A stretch of 64,000 nt of DNA, from contig NC_061797.1 of the NCBI RefSeq assembly GCF_021462225.1, positions 33,692,147 to 33,756,146 of the forward strand, read 5' to 3'. Positions 36,464-47,143 of the stretch are shown piece by piece. Under the pieces are notes generated by a model, which was given only the letters and a program-made list of their open reading frames with translations, was not told where the DNA came from and did no database searches. The stretch is from Girardinichthys multiradiatus. Its lineage: Eukaryota > Chordata > Actinopteri > Cyprinodontiformes > Goodeidae. How positions within the stretch are numbered: position 1 is the first letter of the stretch; each line of letters starts with the position of its first letter. The position numbers and the translations under genes were made by a program.

Positions 36464-36505
36464 GTCTGGAGAGGCAGTCCTGACCATGGACCGCCTGCTT
36501 GAAAG
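36464..36505 (+). CDS. Possible second coding exon of the same unknown ORF
   Basis: Acceptor ttttttag-like (gtttttag at 36456-36463) and donor gtaaaa after GAA AG. The one leading base completes the Gly codon left by 36243, and the frame continues SGEAVLTMDRLLE. Phase fits, but the exon is only 42 bp and no third exon was found. Confidence 0.25.
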
Positions 36506-37724
36506 GTAAAAACATTTTAAACTATCTGACGCTCAGTGTTATTTATTAAATAAGGTATCACAATAATAATTAGAGACTACAAGAGCAGGTCTGATCCAGC
36601 AGTACCATAATAATATTAGGTCAGGTCTTTATGATAACACGAAAGGAAGTGCCAGAAAGGGACAATCTCTCCCCTCAAAACATAATTTTAAAAGATGATC
36701 AAATTACACTAAAATGTAACACAAGATAAAATGCACCTTAACAGAATTACTGAACTGGACTGAAATGAAGAAAACTTGAGTTAACTGAAACAAACTTTAG
36801 TTACTTGAAATAAATATAAAGTGTAATTTATAGCTGACTGAAATTGTACAGTGCGTTTATAAAACTGGGTAAGACAAACTAAGGGTATAAGACATAACAT
36901 GCCCTTCATTTTTGTGTTCATCAATTTCATTAAGCCTTCTAAACGGATACGTTTTTCCACAAGACTCAGTTACAGTTAAATGTAATTGAACCAAATTTTA
37001 AAAAATGGTATCTATGGTTAATACTTACATTCACAATTAAATGAACACAATACTCTGACCCTTTTGATGCCTACACTACACATAAAAAGAGACCAATCGA
37101 GGTATGGAAAGAGATTAAAATAAGCACTAGAACTAATGAAATTAGCACTTTGCATTATTAGAATAATAACAACTAATACAAACTAGTGACCCAACTCTTA
37201 AATATAATAAGGACTTACTGCATTACAAAATATAGATAGATCTAAATAAGCCTAGATTAGAATAGAACATTCAGAGCCGTTATAATCTTGCTGATGAATA
37301 CCACAAAAAATGTTATGAAACCAGATGATTACAAGAGAGCAGCTTTATCATGGCCAAACAGAAACATTTGCTGGGCAGACCCAATGTCCTTCGACCTGAT
37401 TTTGACTTTATTTAACCCTATCATGGCACATATTATGTATGTAAAGAAATAAAAGGTATAATTGGCAGCACTGACAACTGATTATTTCAAGGGTAACCCC
37501 TTGAGATGCACCATCTCATTTTTGATAGGGTCCTTGCAGAACAGAAGATAAACAACAGTAAAACATATCAAACAAATGTGAAAAAATCACACAAAAATAC
37601 CCACAACATTCTCAAGGACCCACAAACACACACTCTCACAACCACATAGTCACACACACTCTCACAACCACCAGCATAGCAAGTGCATAGCACATAGACT
37701 GGACAGGGCCCAACTGTAACAATT

Positions 37725-37975
37725 AGGTTTGCAGAGAAGATCATAAGAGCTGCCTTTCCCTCCATCCAGGGCTTCTAAAAATCCATGGTCAGGGAATGGG
37801 CCACTAACATCTCTGCAGACCCCACACATCCTGCATTTGTACTGTTTAGACATGTCCCTTTAGGTCGCCCCTACCCTGCACCAATTGCAAAAACCAACCA
37901 CCACAGAGGCATCTTCTTTCCCTAGGCTGTCTCTCTGATGACTACAATGAACATCTTACAGCCTGAGTAGTCAGC
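37725..37975 (+). mobile_element. L2-like LINE fragment
   Basis: It follows the C-terminal end of the LINE at 19330-19555 (agagaagatcataagagctg; ccctccatccag; tctgcagaccccacacatcc; tttagacatgtccctttagg), with stops throughout. The 3' tail is missing. Confidence 0.75.
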
Positions 37976-38045
37976 TACTTTACTATGAAACAAAGTAAGC
38001 ATTTTTGCAGTATAAACAAGAAATTATTGAGTGTGCATGCAAATA

Positions 38046-39756
38046 AACTGCTCAAAACAAAATAAGGGGAAAGCTCAAATAACACATCCTAGATCTGAAT
38101 GAATGACATATTCTCATTGAATACTTTGTTCTGTACAAAGTTGTATTTTCTGACAACAAAATCACACAAAAGGGATCTCCTCCTGGACTAAAGCATCCGC
38201 CAACTCCTGGACAGTCTATGGTGCAACGTGACGTTGGTGGATGGAGCGAGACGAGATGTCCCAGATGTGCTCAATCGGATTCAGGTCTGGGGAACGGGCA
38301 GGCCAGTCAATAGCTTTAATGTCTTCATCTTGCAGGAACTGCTGACACACTCCAGCCACATGAGGTCCAGCATTGTCCTGCATTAGGAGGAACCCAGGGC
38401 CAACTGCACCAGCATATAGTCTCACAAGGGGTCTGAGGATCTCATCTCAGTACCTAATGGCAGTCAGGCTACCTCTGGTGAGCACATGGAGGGGCATGCG
38501 GCCCTCCAAAGAAATGCCACCCCACACCATTACTGACCCACTGCCAAACTGGTCATGCTGAAGGATGTTGCAGGCAGCAGATCGCTCTCCACGGTGTCTC
38601 CAGACTCTGTCACATCTGTCACGTCCTCAGTGTGAACCTGCTTTCATCTGTGAAGAGCACAAGGCGCCAGTGGCGAATTTGCCAATCTTGCTGTTCTCCC
38701 CACAAATGGGGGCTGTGAACACAACCCCCTTTTGTGGACGTCGGGCCCTCATACCATCCTCATGTGCAGACACATGCACATTTGTGGCCTGCTGGAGGTC
38801 ATTTTGCAGGGCTCTGGCAGTGCTCCTCCTGTTCCTCCTTGCACAAAGGCGGAGGTAGTGGTCCTGCTGCTGGGTTGTTGCCCTCCTACGGCCTCCTCCA
38901 CGTCTCCTGGTGTACTGGCCTGTCTCCTGGTAGCGCCTCCAGGCTCTGGACACTACGCTGACAGACACAGCAAACCTTCTTGCCACAGCTCGCATTGATG
39001 TGCCATCCTGGATGAGCTGCACTACCTGAGCCACTTGTGTGGGTTGTAGAGTCCGTCTCATGCTACCACGAGTGTGAAAGAACCACCAACATTCAAAAGT
39101 GACCAAAACATCAGCCAGAAAGCATAGGTACTGAGAAGTGGTCTGTGGTCCCCACCTGCAGAACCACTCCTTTATTGAGTGTGTCTTGCTAATTGCCAAA
39201 GATTTCCTCCTGTTGTCTTTTCCATTTGAACAACAACATGTGGAATTGATTGTCAATCAGTGTTGCTTCCTAAGTGGACAGTTTGATTTCACAGAAGTTT
39301 GATTTGAGCACATCTGGGACATCATGTCTCGCTCCATCCACCAACATCACGTTGCACCACAGACTGTCCAGGAGTTGGTGGATGCTTTAGTCCAGGTCCT
39401 GGAGGAGATCCCTCAGGAGACCATCTGCCGTCTCATCAGGAGCATGCCCAGGAGTTGTAGGGAGGTCATACAGACACGTGGAGGCCACACACAATACTGA
39501 GCCTCATTTTGACTTGTTTTAAGGACATTACATCAAAGTTGGATCAGCCTGTAGTGTGTTTTTCCACTTTAATTTTGTGTGTGACTCCAAATCCAGGCCT
39601 CCATTGGTTAATACATTTGATTTCCATGGATGATTTCTGTGTGATTTTGTTGTCAGCACATTCAACTTTGTACAGAACAAAGTATTCAATGAGAATATTT
39701 CATTCATTCAGATCTAGGATGTTATTTGAGTGTTCCCTTTATTTGTTTGAGCAGTG
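38046..39756. mobile_element. Composite Tc1 element (family D): one copy plus an inverted 3' end
   Basis: From 38046 to about 39302 the element reads as a minus-strand Tc1: 3' terminal repeat, C-terminal transposase, N-terminus near 39062, then its 5' leader. At about 39303 sequence switches to the C-terminal half on the plus strand (EHIWDIMSRSIHQHHVAPQT to RGGHTQY) and runs to a second 3' terminal repeat ending 39756. The terminal repeats (actgctcaaa...; aacacatcctagatctgaat) match in inverted orientation over about 125 bp. Confidence 0.82.
38172..39062 (-). pseudogene. Tc1 transposase (family D), broken
   Basis: The N-terminus at 39062 reads [20 protein letters not shown] then [20 protein letters not shown], a helix-turn-helix of the Tc1 type, followed by a basic [10 protein letters not shown] stretch. 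The frame is lost after about residue 145. Near 38216-38425 another frame has GFLLMQDNAGPHVAGVCQ (second Asp) and SPDLNPIEHIWDI (catalytic Glu). The first-Asp region is damaged. A second C-terminus lies on the plus strand at 39303-39500. Confidence 0.82.
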
Positions 39757-40029
39757 TACAATATATATATACATATATATATAATTTGTTTTTTTTACAT
39801 AAATCAAAGAAGCAACTTTTTAGAACTGTTCTGACCCAGATGACATAGGTCCATAAAGTAGCTTTGGTTGACAGGAGCAGAAGAGTCCTTCTCCATCAAA
39901 AACTCCAGTGTTTCTGCTGTGGAAAACTACCTTTTTTGTCTTGCAACATAAAATACTATCGCTTACATACAGAACTCATTTGTGTACTACAGTGTTCTCA
40001 TTTACAGACTGTATGAGTAATACATTTTC

Positions 40030-40165
40030 ACCCATGCATTTTTGTGTGATTTTGTTGACAGCACATTCAGCTTTGTACAGAACAAAATATTCAATGAGAT
40101 TATTTCATTCATTCAGATCTAGGATGTATTTGAGTGTTCCCTTTATTTTATTTATATATATCCCT
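40030..40165 (+). repeat. Solo terminal repeat of Tc1 family D
   Basis: It repeats the right end of 38046-39756 (tgtgtgattttgttgacagc; tttgtacagaacaaaatatt; cattcagatctaggatg; gagtgttccctttatt) about 400 bp further on, with no transposase attached. Confidence 0.8.
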
Positions 40166-42109
40166 ATGTGGGTATAGTTTTGTCAAGTAAACATTTTGAC
40201 TAATTTGATCTTACTTCACTATTTATTATGGATGTTAAAATAAATTGAGGTCATCACTTGCCCCAGTTGCAGTGTCAAATGGTGCCCCCTGGAAGAATGT
40301 ACGTATAGCTCTACTGTCTGAGTATATTTTTACCAGGTACACAAAAAATGTACTTTGGTATTAAGTACTTTGAATTCTTTGTTACTGCCTCAAACTCTAG
40401 AGAAGGAAGAAAAAACATTTATTTCAAGCACTGCATTGTTGTACATGGGAGACTTTGCATTGTAAAGAACCACCAAGCACTCCTGACCAAGTCTGACAAG
40501 CAGTGTGGCTATTATTATGACCCAGTGGCGTGTTTAAATATCTGATAGAGACTCTATATGCTTGAGAGTTGGTGTGCATATAGATGTATTTGTTGGTGTG
40601 TGCATGTACATGCGTGTTTGTGTGTTTGTTGGAGGGAAATCAATTCTGCATAACAATGAGAAAAACACAGAGCTGTAATTTAATGCATCCTAAATGTCTG
40701 CAGTTGTGTGTGTCTCAGTTAGTATGTGCATGCAATGTAAGAAAATTCACTTGTGCTCAAGTAAATGTGCAGCTACATGCATAAGCATGCACATGCTTTG
40801 TATGCATTTCTGTGTGTAGGTATGCATGTATCAATGTATGCAAAACTCAGCTGCTTAATGATAATGTATGTGATAATAGCGCGGTGCTAATTAATTTATA
40901 ACTTTGCACTGAGGAGGCTGTTCCAGTGGCTAATATGATTCTATTACAACAATTAGCCCACAATGACAATGGCTAGGTCACTCACACACAGAGACACACC
41001 TTACAGTATGCAAATCTAACCCTGTCAGTGTGTTTCACCCAATTCAGCCTTTGCCCATGTTTCTAACACCTCTTTTCCTTTTATATTTTCCTTTTGCAAT
41101 TGTGACTTACAGTACTTATTTACTTACAGTAACTTAAAAAATGTTATGCACAATGTTGGCCTGTTTTATTATTAGTAAATTGGCCACATACCCTGCTTAT
41201 GGACTGTGTTTATCATGGTATGTCGTTAGGTTTCTTGCATTTAGAGTTGTGGTCTTAGAATTTTACATTTGTAATTTCCTGTTTTATTTTGGTTACTCTG
41301 GTCCATTCTGCTCTGTGACTTCCTGTTTGCTTTCTCTCCTGATTCTGTGTTTTTGTCGATATCCTTTTTCCTTTTATTTTAGTCCTTTTTCTAATTTCTG
41401 GTGTTTTAGGTTTCATCACTTAGCTGCTCACACTCTGCTAATGTATCTCACACATGTCTCTTATTCCCCTGATCACCTCTCCTCTGTAAATATTCCCCTC
41501 TGGTTGATAAAGTCTCTGCTGGTTTTATTCTGTTGTCTGTTTCCTGTCCTTGTGTCTCAAACTTTGGATTTCTGACATTGACTTTGTTTCGGTAATTATC
41601 CTTATCATCATTGCAAATCATTGCATTGTTGCACTCATCACTGCCTCCAGTCTGCATTAAGTTAGGTCCTACAACCAGCTAAACTGACACTGCTTTGAAC
41701 ACAACATGCTTGTTTTCCAGTACTTTAGATCAAAATCAGCAAATAAGTCAATATCACTTAAATTTAACTGTGATTTATCAGCACTGTGGACAAGCTAACA
41801 ATGCATGCTATTAACCAGTTGCTGAGTTCACTTCTAAATTTCTCAAGATTTGTGCTATATGTAGGACATTATACAAAATTACCTAAACTGTTTCTAGCAA
41901 CCACTGCTGGAAAACAACCCACAAAACAGCATCAGTGCTGTGTTTGACCCTAACACCTAAATATTCATGCCTATCATCATACTATCAACTACATTGTTTT
42001 CCCTTGTTATTTACAACACCTGTTTTTGCACTTGAATTGGATTTGTAATTGCATTCACCTTTGAAAAATAATTGCACAAAATATTACACTTACACGTGTC
42101 AGTACTTAC

Positions 42110-42252
42110 AATCCTCTGAGGTGCGTAGGGTTGTCCAAGGCCCCACTGTTTGCCCATAGGAATGTGAAACCACCACTCTGAACAGGTAGTTTGTGAATGG
42201 TGACAAACCCTCTACATAATAGGACTGGGTGTGTGTTGCTTTTTCCAAAAGC
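42110..42252 (-). CDS. ush2a: ush2a exon E7: second half of FN3 d
   Basis: The acceptor is tttcttag and the donor is a consensus gtaagt. One base completes an Arg codon and one base is left over. It reads SYYVEGLSPFTNYLFRVVVS, then GPWTTLRTSED. This FN3 end has HSYGQ where several neighbours carry the cysteine pair. Confidence 0.92.
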
Positions 42253-42958
42253 CTAAGAAAGGATGAACACAAACAACACATTTATGGAAATGCAGTTTAG
42301 ATCTAGTTAACATAAAAGGATGTCAAAGATGAATGTTTTTAAAGATGCTCTGATTGTAACCAGTAGAATTACATCAATGCTGATGTTATAAGATAGCTAA
42401 CAAAATGTACTGCTCTAACCAGGGGTCTCGTTAACTAAATATTTTTCTTTTTTGACCGTTTTATTTAAACGGTGATGAAAAAATATGAAGGCCATCAGTC
42501 ATTTTGACGGATTGCAATTCACACCCCTAACCACTTGGTGGCGAGTTAGCATATTAATTAGCCGTTTACTCCCGTGGAGGCGCTGAAGCAGAGTGCTTGC
42601 TTCTCTAGTGTGGCAGCAGAGCACGGATTCAGCCTCCAGAACAACATCCACATTAAGTCATCTGTCTGAGGCAAAAGTGCAAACCTCATGACATCTGCAG
42701 AAAACCCACTCTAGATATTTGATTTGGCTGCGCAATTCAGGTCCATTGTGACCAGGAGGAAGTTGTGAGACTGTGCGTTCAGACCACAGCAGGTGATCTG
42801 TTCATATTTTAAGTGCAATCATTTAATTTCATTGTTTACCAGTAGTTACTGGGACCACAGTCAGTTTTTTTTGCCACTGCGTAGAAAATATGTTATTTAT
42901 TCATCTGGATGATGTGAATAGTCTGTTCATCTTGTTCAGACTGCTTAATAGGACCAAT

Positions 42959-43010
42959 AGGACTACTAGTGCAGGCCAGTCACAGGTGACTGGCCTGCAC
43001 TAGTAGTCCT
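42959..43010. repeat. Perfect 25-bp palindrome with a 2-base loop
   Basis: The left arm 42959-42983 and right arm 42986-43010 are exact inverted repeats (aggactactagtgcaggcca...). The outer words gcttaataggac (42943-42954) and gtcctattaagc (43006-43017) extend the symmetry, with a nine-base duplication on the left side. Confidence 0.95.
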
Positions 43011-43201
43011 ATTAAGCACATCATCATTTAAAATCAACCCTGCTGATTATCAATATTCAAGAACCTGTCTCATTGCCTACAAAATTACTAAACAGCCTTT
43101 AGTACAATAAGATTCATGATTCACTTTAATGTCTTATTATTAAGATTGCACACAAGGTTAGGGCTACGGTTTTTATTTCTCCAGCATCACTTTCTTTAAT
43201 A

Positions 43202-44769
43202 CAGGTCCTTCTCAGAATATTAGCATATTGTGATAAAGTTCATTATTTTCCATAATGTAATGATGAAAATTTAACATTCATATATTTTAGATTCATTGCA
43301 CACTAACTGAAATATTTCAGGTCTTTTATTGTCTTAATACGGATGATTTTGGCACACAGCTCATGAAAACCCAAAATTCCTATCTCACAAAATTAGCATA
43401 TTTCATCCGACCAATAAAAGAAAAGTGTTTTTAATACAAAAAATGTCAACCGTCACATAATCATGTACAGTTATGCACTCAATACTTGGTCGGGAATCCT
43501 TTTGCAGAAATGACTGCTTCAATGCGGCGTGGCATGGAGGCAATCAGCCTGTGGCACTGCTGAGGTCTTATGGAGGCCCAGGATGCTTCGATAGCGGCCT
43601 TTAGCTCATCCAGAGTGTTGGGTCTTGAGTCTCTCAACGTTCTCTTCACAATATCCCACAGATTCTCTATGGGGTTCAGGTCAGGAGAGTTGGCAGGCCA
43701 ATTGAGCACAGTGATACCATGGTCAGTAAACCATTTACCAGTGGTTTTGGCACTGTGAGCAGGTGCCAGGTCGTGCTGAAAAATGAAATCTTCATCTCCA
43801 TAAAGCTTTTCAGCAGATGGAAGCATGAAGTGCTCCAAAATCTCCTGATAGCTAGCTGCATTGACCCTGCCCTTGATAAAACACAGTGGACCAACACCAG
43901 CAGCTGACACGGCACCCCAGACCATCACTGACTGTGGGTACTTGACACTGGACCTCTGGCATTTTGGCATTTCCTTCTCCCCAGTCTTCCTCCAGACTCT
44001 GGCACCTTGATTTCCGAATGACATGCAGAATTTGCTTTCATCCGAAAAAAGTACTTTGGACCACTGAGCAACAGTCCAGTGCTGCTTCTCTGTAGCCCAG
44101 GTCTGGGGAATGCGGCACCTGTAGCCCATTTCCTGCACACGCCTGTGCACGGTGGCTCTGGATGTTTCTACTCCAGACTCAGTCCACTGCTTCCGCAGGT
44201 CCCCCAAGGTCTGGAATCGGCCCTTCTCCAAAATCTTCCTCAGGGTCCAGTCACCTCTTCTCGTTGTGCAGCGTTTTCTGCCACACTTTTTCCTTCCCAC
44301 AGACTTCCCACTGAGGTGCCTTGATACAGCACTCTGGGAACAGCCTATTCGTTCAGAAATTTCTTTCTGTGTCTTACCCTCTTGCTTGAGGGTGTCAATA
44401 GTGGCCTTCTGGACAGCAGTCAGGTCGGCAGTCTTACCCATGATTGGGGTTTTGAGTGATGAACCAGGCTGGGAGTTTTAAAGGCCTCAGGAATCTTTTG
44501 CAGGTATTTAGAGTTAACTCGTTGATTCAGATGATTAGGTTCATAGCTCGTTTAGAGACCCTTTTAATGATATGCTAATTTTGTGAGATAGGAATTTTGG
44601 GTTTTCATGAGCTGTATGCCACAATCATCCGTATTAAGACAATAAAAGACCTGAAATATTTCAGTTAGTGTGCAATGAATCTAAAATATATGAATGTTAA
44701 ATTTTCATCATGACATTATGGAAAATAATGAACTTTATCACAATATGCTAATATTTTGAGAAGGACCTG
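43202..44769 (-). mobile_element. Tc1/mariner element with an uninterrupted transposase (family E)
   Basis: 1,568 bp flanked by TA at 43200-43201 and 44770-44771. Terminal inverted repeats are about 205 bp (caggtccttctca...; attagcatattgtgataaag) with only about four or five differences by eye, near 98% identity. The transposase gene lies between them on the minus strand without a stop. These are features of a recent and possibly still mobile copy. Confidence 0.95.
43479..44441 (-). CDS. Tc1-like transposase, intact (320 aa)
   Basis: It would cut and paste its element at TA sites. Residues about 8-45 form the first helix-turn-helix (KATIDTLKQEGKTQKEISER), residues 48-57 hold a basic GRKKCGRKR motif, and residues 65-105 the second helix-turn-helix. 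The catalytic triad is complete: Asp134 (VLFSDESKF), Asp224 (FIFQHDLAPAHS) and Glu259 (SPDLNPIENLWD), with 34 residues between the last two (DD34E). The C-terminus AKGFPTKY is typical. It is close to the usual 340 residues and unbroken. The start Met 44441 fits the family's N-terminus. Activity is inferred, not shown. Confidence 0.95.
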   Translation of the reverse strand: MGKTADLTAVQKATIDTLKQEGKTQKEISERIGCSQSAVSRHLSGKSVGRKKCGRKRCTTRRGDWTLRKILEKGRFQTLGDLRKQWTESGVETSRATVHRRVQEMGYRCRIPQTWATEKQHWTVAQWSKVLFSDESKFCMSFGNQGARVWRKTGEKEMPKCQRSSVKYPQSVMVWGAVSAAGVGPLCFIKGRVNAASYQEILEHFMLPSAEKLYGDEDFIFQHDLAPAHSAKTTGKWFTDHGITVLNWPANSPDLNPIENLWDIVKRTLRDSRPNTLDELKAAIEASWASIRPQQCHRLIASMPRRIEAVISAKGFPTKY

Positions 44770-45439
44770 TACCTTCTAAATTGCTTTATATATTTTGTGC
44801 AAAATTTTAAAAATTATGTTACATTTTAAATTACCACCTCACACAGAGCAGGATAAGAAATTAAGCAATATAAGAGATTGCAAACCTGATCCCATATAGT
44901 ACAGTCACACAAAAGAATGTAGGACAAAGTAAAAGAAAACTGTCATAAATGAGACACCGTTGACCATTTACCATCAGATGGATGGAGGGAATGAATGAAT
45001 GAATAAATCAGATAACAATGAGATTTCCATAGCAGAGGAGGAGGAGGGCATGGCTGTCTGATATATAATACATGTAGCTAGTCATTTATTTATTACCACA
45101 GAATGAGAGCCTCCTCTTCTTGGATTAAATTGCAATTTGTTGTCAGGAAGCATGTAATGAATACATATCAGATTCACACCTTCTCTCTTTTTATTCTGTC
45201 CCAATTCCTCGACCTCACTCTTCCTCCTTCAATTTATTTTTTTGTCTTTTGGCTCTCCTTGTTGTTCTTATAATCTATTATATTGATATGAGAGGTTCTG
45301 CTTTGATATATAATGTACCTATTTTTAAGAGTATGCATATCTTTATTTTTTTACATTTTAGAAAGATAATTATGTGACATATTTTGAAGTGCTGTGTGTT
45401 ATAGCCTACCAATGACTTCGAGTAGGATAGCTAGTACAA

Positions 45440-46597
45440 CAGAAAATACTCAGTTACTGAGCTAATTAGCCAATCACATGCCAGAAGCTTAACGCATTAA
45501 GGGACCTAAATGTGGTAAAGATTACTTGCTGAAATTCAAACCAAGCATCACAATGGGGAAGAAAGAGGATTTAAGTGACTGAAAATTGGATGTTTGTTGG
45601 TGCCAGACAGGCTGGTTTGGGTATTTCAGAAACTGCTGTTTAAGTGGGATTTTCACACACAACTATCTCTCTGGTTGACAGAGAATAGTTTGAAAAAGAA
45701 AAAATATCCAATGTGCAGCAGTTGTGTGGAGAAATATCCTTTTTGTCCCTTTCAAAGGTTAGAGAAGAATCGTTGTGACATGATAGAAAGGCAACTTGAA
45801 GCTCAAATTACAACCAGAGAATGCAGAATACCCTCACTGAATGCACAGCACATCACACCTTGAAACAGATGGGTCACAGCAGCAGAAGACCACACCTATT
45901 GCCACTCATGTCAGCCCAGAACAGGAAACATGAGGCTAAAATTTGCAAAGGCTCCAAAAATGTTGACAATAAAAGATTGTAAAACATTCTCTGTTCCATA
46001 GATTCTCAATCTGCAGCTACAACATTGACATGATAAGGTTAGAATAAGGCATAAGAAAGCATGGATCAATCTTGCTTGGTACCAATGGTTCAGGTTGGTG
46101 GTACTGTGTAATGGTTTGGGGGATATTTTCTTGACATGCTTTGTGCCCATTAGTACTAAGAAAGCTTCATGTAAACTCCACAGCCTATCTGAGTATTGTT
46201 TCTGGCCATGTCCATCACTTTATGACCACAGTGTACCTATCTTCAGATGGCTACTTCCAGCAAGATAACACACCATATCACAAAGCTCAGTTTTTCTGAA
46301 ACTGGTTTCTTGAACAAGTTTGTCGTACTTCAACAGCCTCCAGAGTTGCCCAATCTCTAGCTAACAGAACCCTTTTGGAATGCCGTGGAATAAAGATTTT
46401 GCATAATGGATGTGCAGCTGACATATCTGCAGCAACGGTGTACTGCTAACATGCCAACATGAACCAAAATCTCATGTGAAATGTTTCCCCACGCATTGTT
46501 GAATGAATTTCATTAAAAAATAAAGCACTTCTGAAGACAAAAGGGAATCCAATCCAATACAAGCAATGTGCACCTTATAAGGTGGCCAGTAAATTGT
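45440..46597 (+). mobile_element. Old Tc1 relic (family C)
   Basis: It follows the element at 12783 in order: ccaatcacatgccagaagct, caatggggaagaaagaggat, ggtgccagacaggctggttt, tatgaccacagtgtacctat, and a right end ttataaggtggccagtaa. Unlike that copy it retains the middle region, but it is full of stops and indels. Confidence 0.8.
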
Positions 46598-46995
46598 TTA
46601 TCTCATTATATCAACTTGAAGTTTTGAATATTGTTTCAAAGTTAACCTTGTGTGACTTTAAACTTTTTATAATGTACATACTAACTTTTACTTTTAACCC
46701 CTTGTAGAAAATTGGCACATATTCACCTGAAATCACCACACAGCCAGGTGGAATATGCATACCTCTACCTGTCAGTTGATGCATAATGAACACATAAAGA
46801 ACCGTACTGGAATTACTTTGCCGTTGAGTGGTCGGAGTCATCCTCAACTATGCCTAATTAAATAAATGAATTAGGCCTAGTTCATTTTAAATGGATATTA
46901 ATGGTAAAAAACTAATAATTTCCCTGCTGGGGTTATTAACGTATGTGTCTATATTTGTTTACCTATTCATCTGTAAATTTCATGTTCTCTGTTAC

Positions 46996-47143
46996 CTGAA
47001 GATAGAGCTCTGTGGAGACGTTCTCATTTGCAAGCTGTACATGAGTGGGCCTGGTGCGTTGGGGTTGACAGGTGCAGACCACGATACATTTAGACTGGCG
47101 CTGGTTGCGTTGACTACAGTCAGAGGGGACAATCCATCTGGGG
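46996..47143 (-). CDS. ush2a: ush2a exon E6: first half of FN3 d
   Basis: The acceptor is ttcatag and the donor is gtaaca; two bases complete the codon from E5 and the exon ends in phase 2. It reads APDGLSPLTVVNATS, then SLNVSWSAPVNPN. The true frame differs from the longest open frame here; phase matching with E5 and E7 decides it. Confidence 0.92.

Larger units (their letters stand above)
23081..42109 (-). other. ush2a: ush2a intron E7/E8 (19 kb)
   Basis: The largest intron here. Bases 23081-28475 show no gene or repeat family I can name. From 28476 on it is repeat-rich: MITE, Tc1, SINE, non-autonomous DNA element, interspersed repeat, L2 fragments and a composite Tc1, plus a possible plus-strand two-exon ORF at 36065-36505. 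Bases 36510-37720 and 40170-42109 show no recognised element; 40561-40820 is TG-rich. Confidence 0.75.
42253..46995 (-). other. ush2a: ush2a intron E6/E7
   Basis: 4.7 kb. It holds a possible hAT-like end (caggggtctcgttaac at 42420), a strong palindrome (42959-43010), an intact Tc1 (43202-44769) and an old Tc1 relic (45440-46597). Bases 44772-45439 and 46600-46995 show nothing recognised. Confidence 0.75.

Noticed and set aside
38732..38998. Plus-strand open frames of about 75-97 codons
   Set aside because: They are antisense to the family D Tc1 transposase.
40561..40820. TG-rich stretch considered as a regulatory or Z-DNA element
   Set aside because: Only imperfect gtgtg words; no regular array or conservation can be judged from one sequence.
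41141..41575. 144-codon hydrophobic open frame
   Set aside because: Pyrimidine-rich, T-heavy sequence gives spurious Phe/Leu/Ser frames; no domain, no splice signals and no start context.
42420..42600. Possible hAT element start (caggggtctcgttaac)
   Set aside because: Only one end is visible and no 8-bp duplication was found; noted within the intron entry only.
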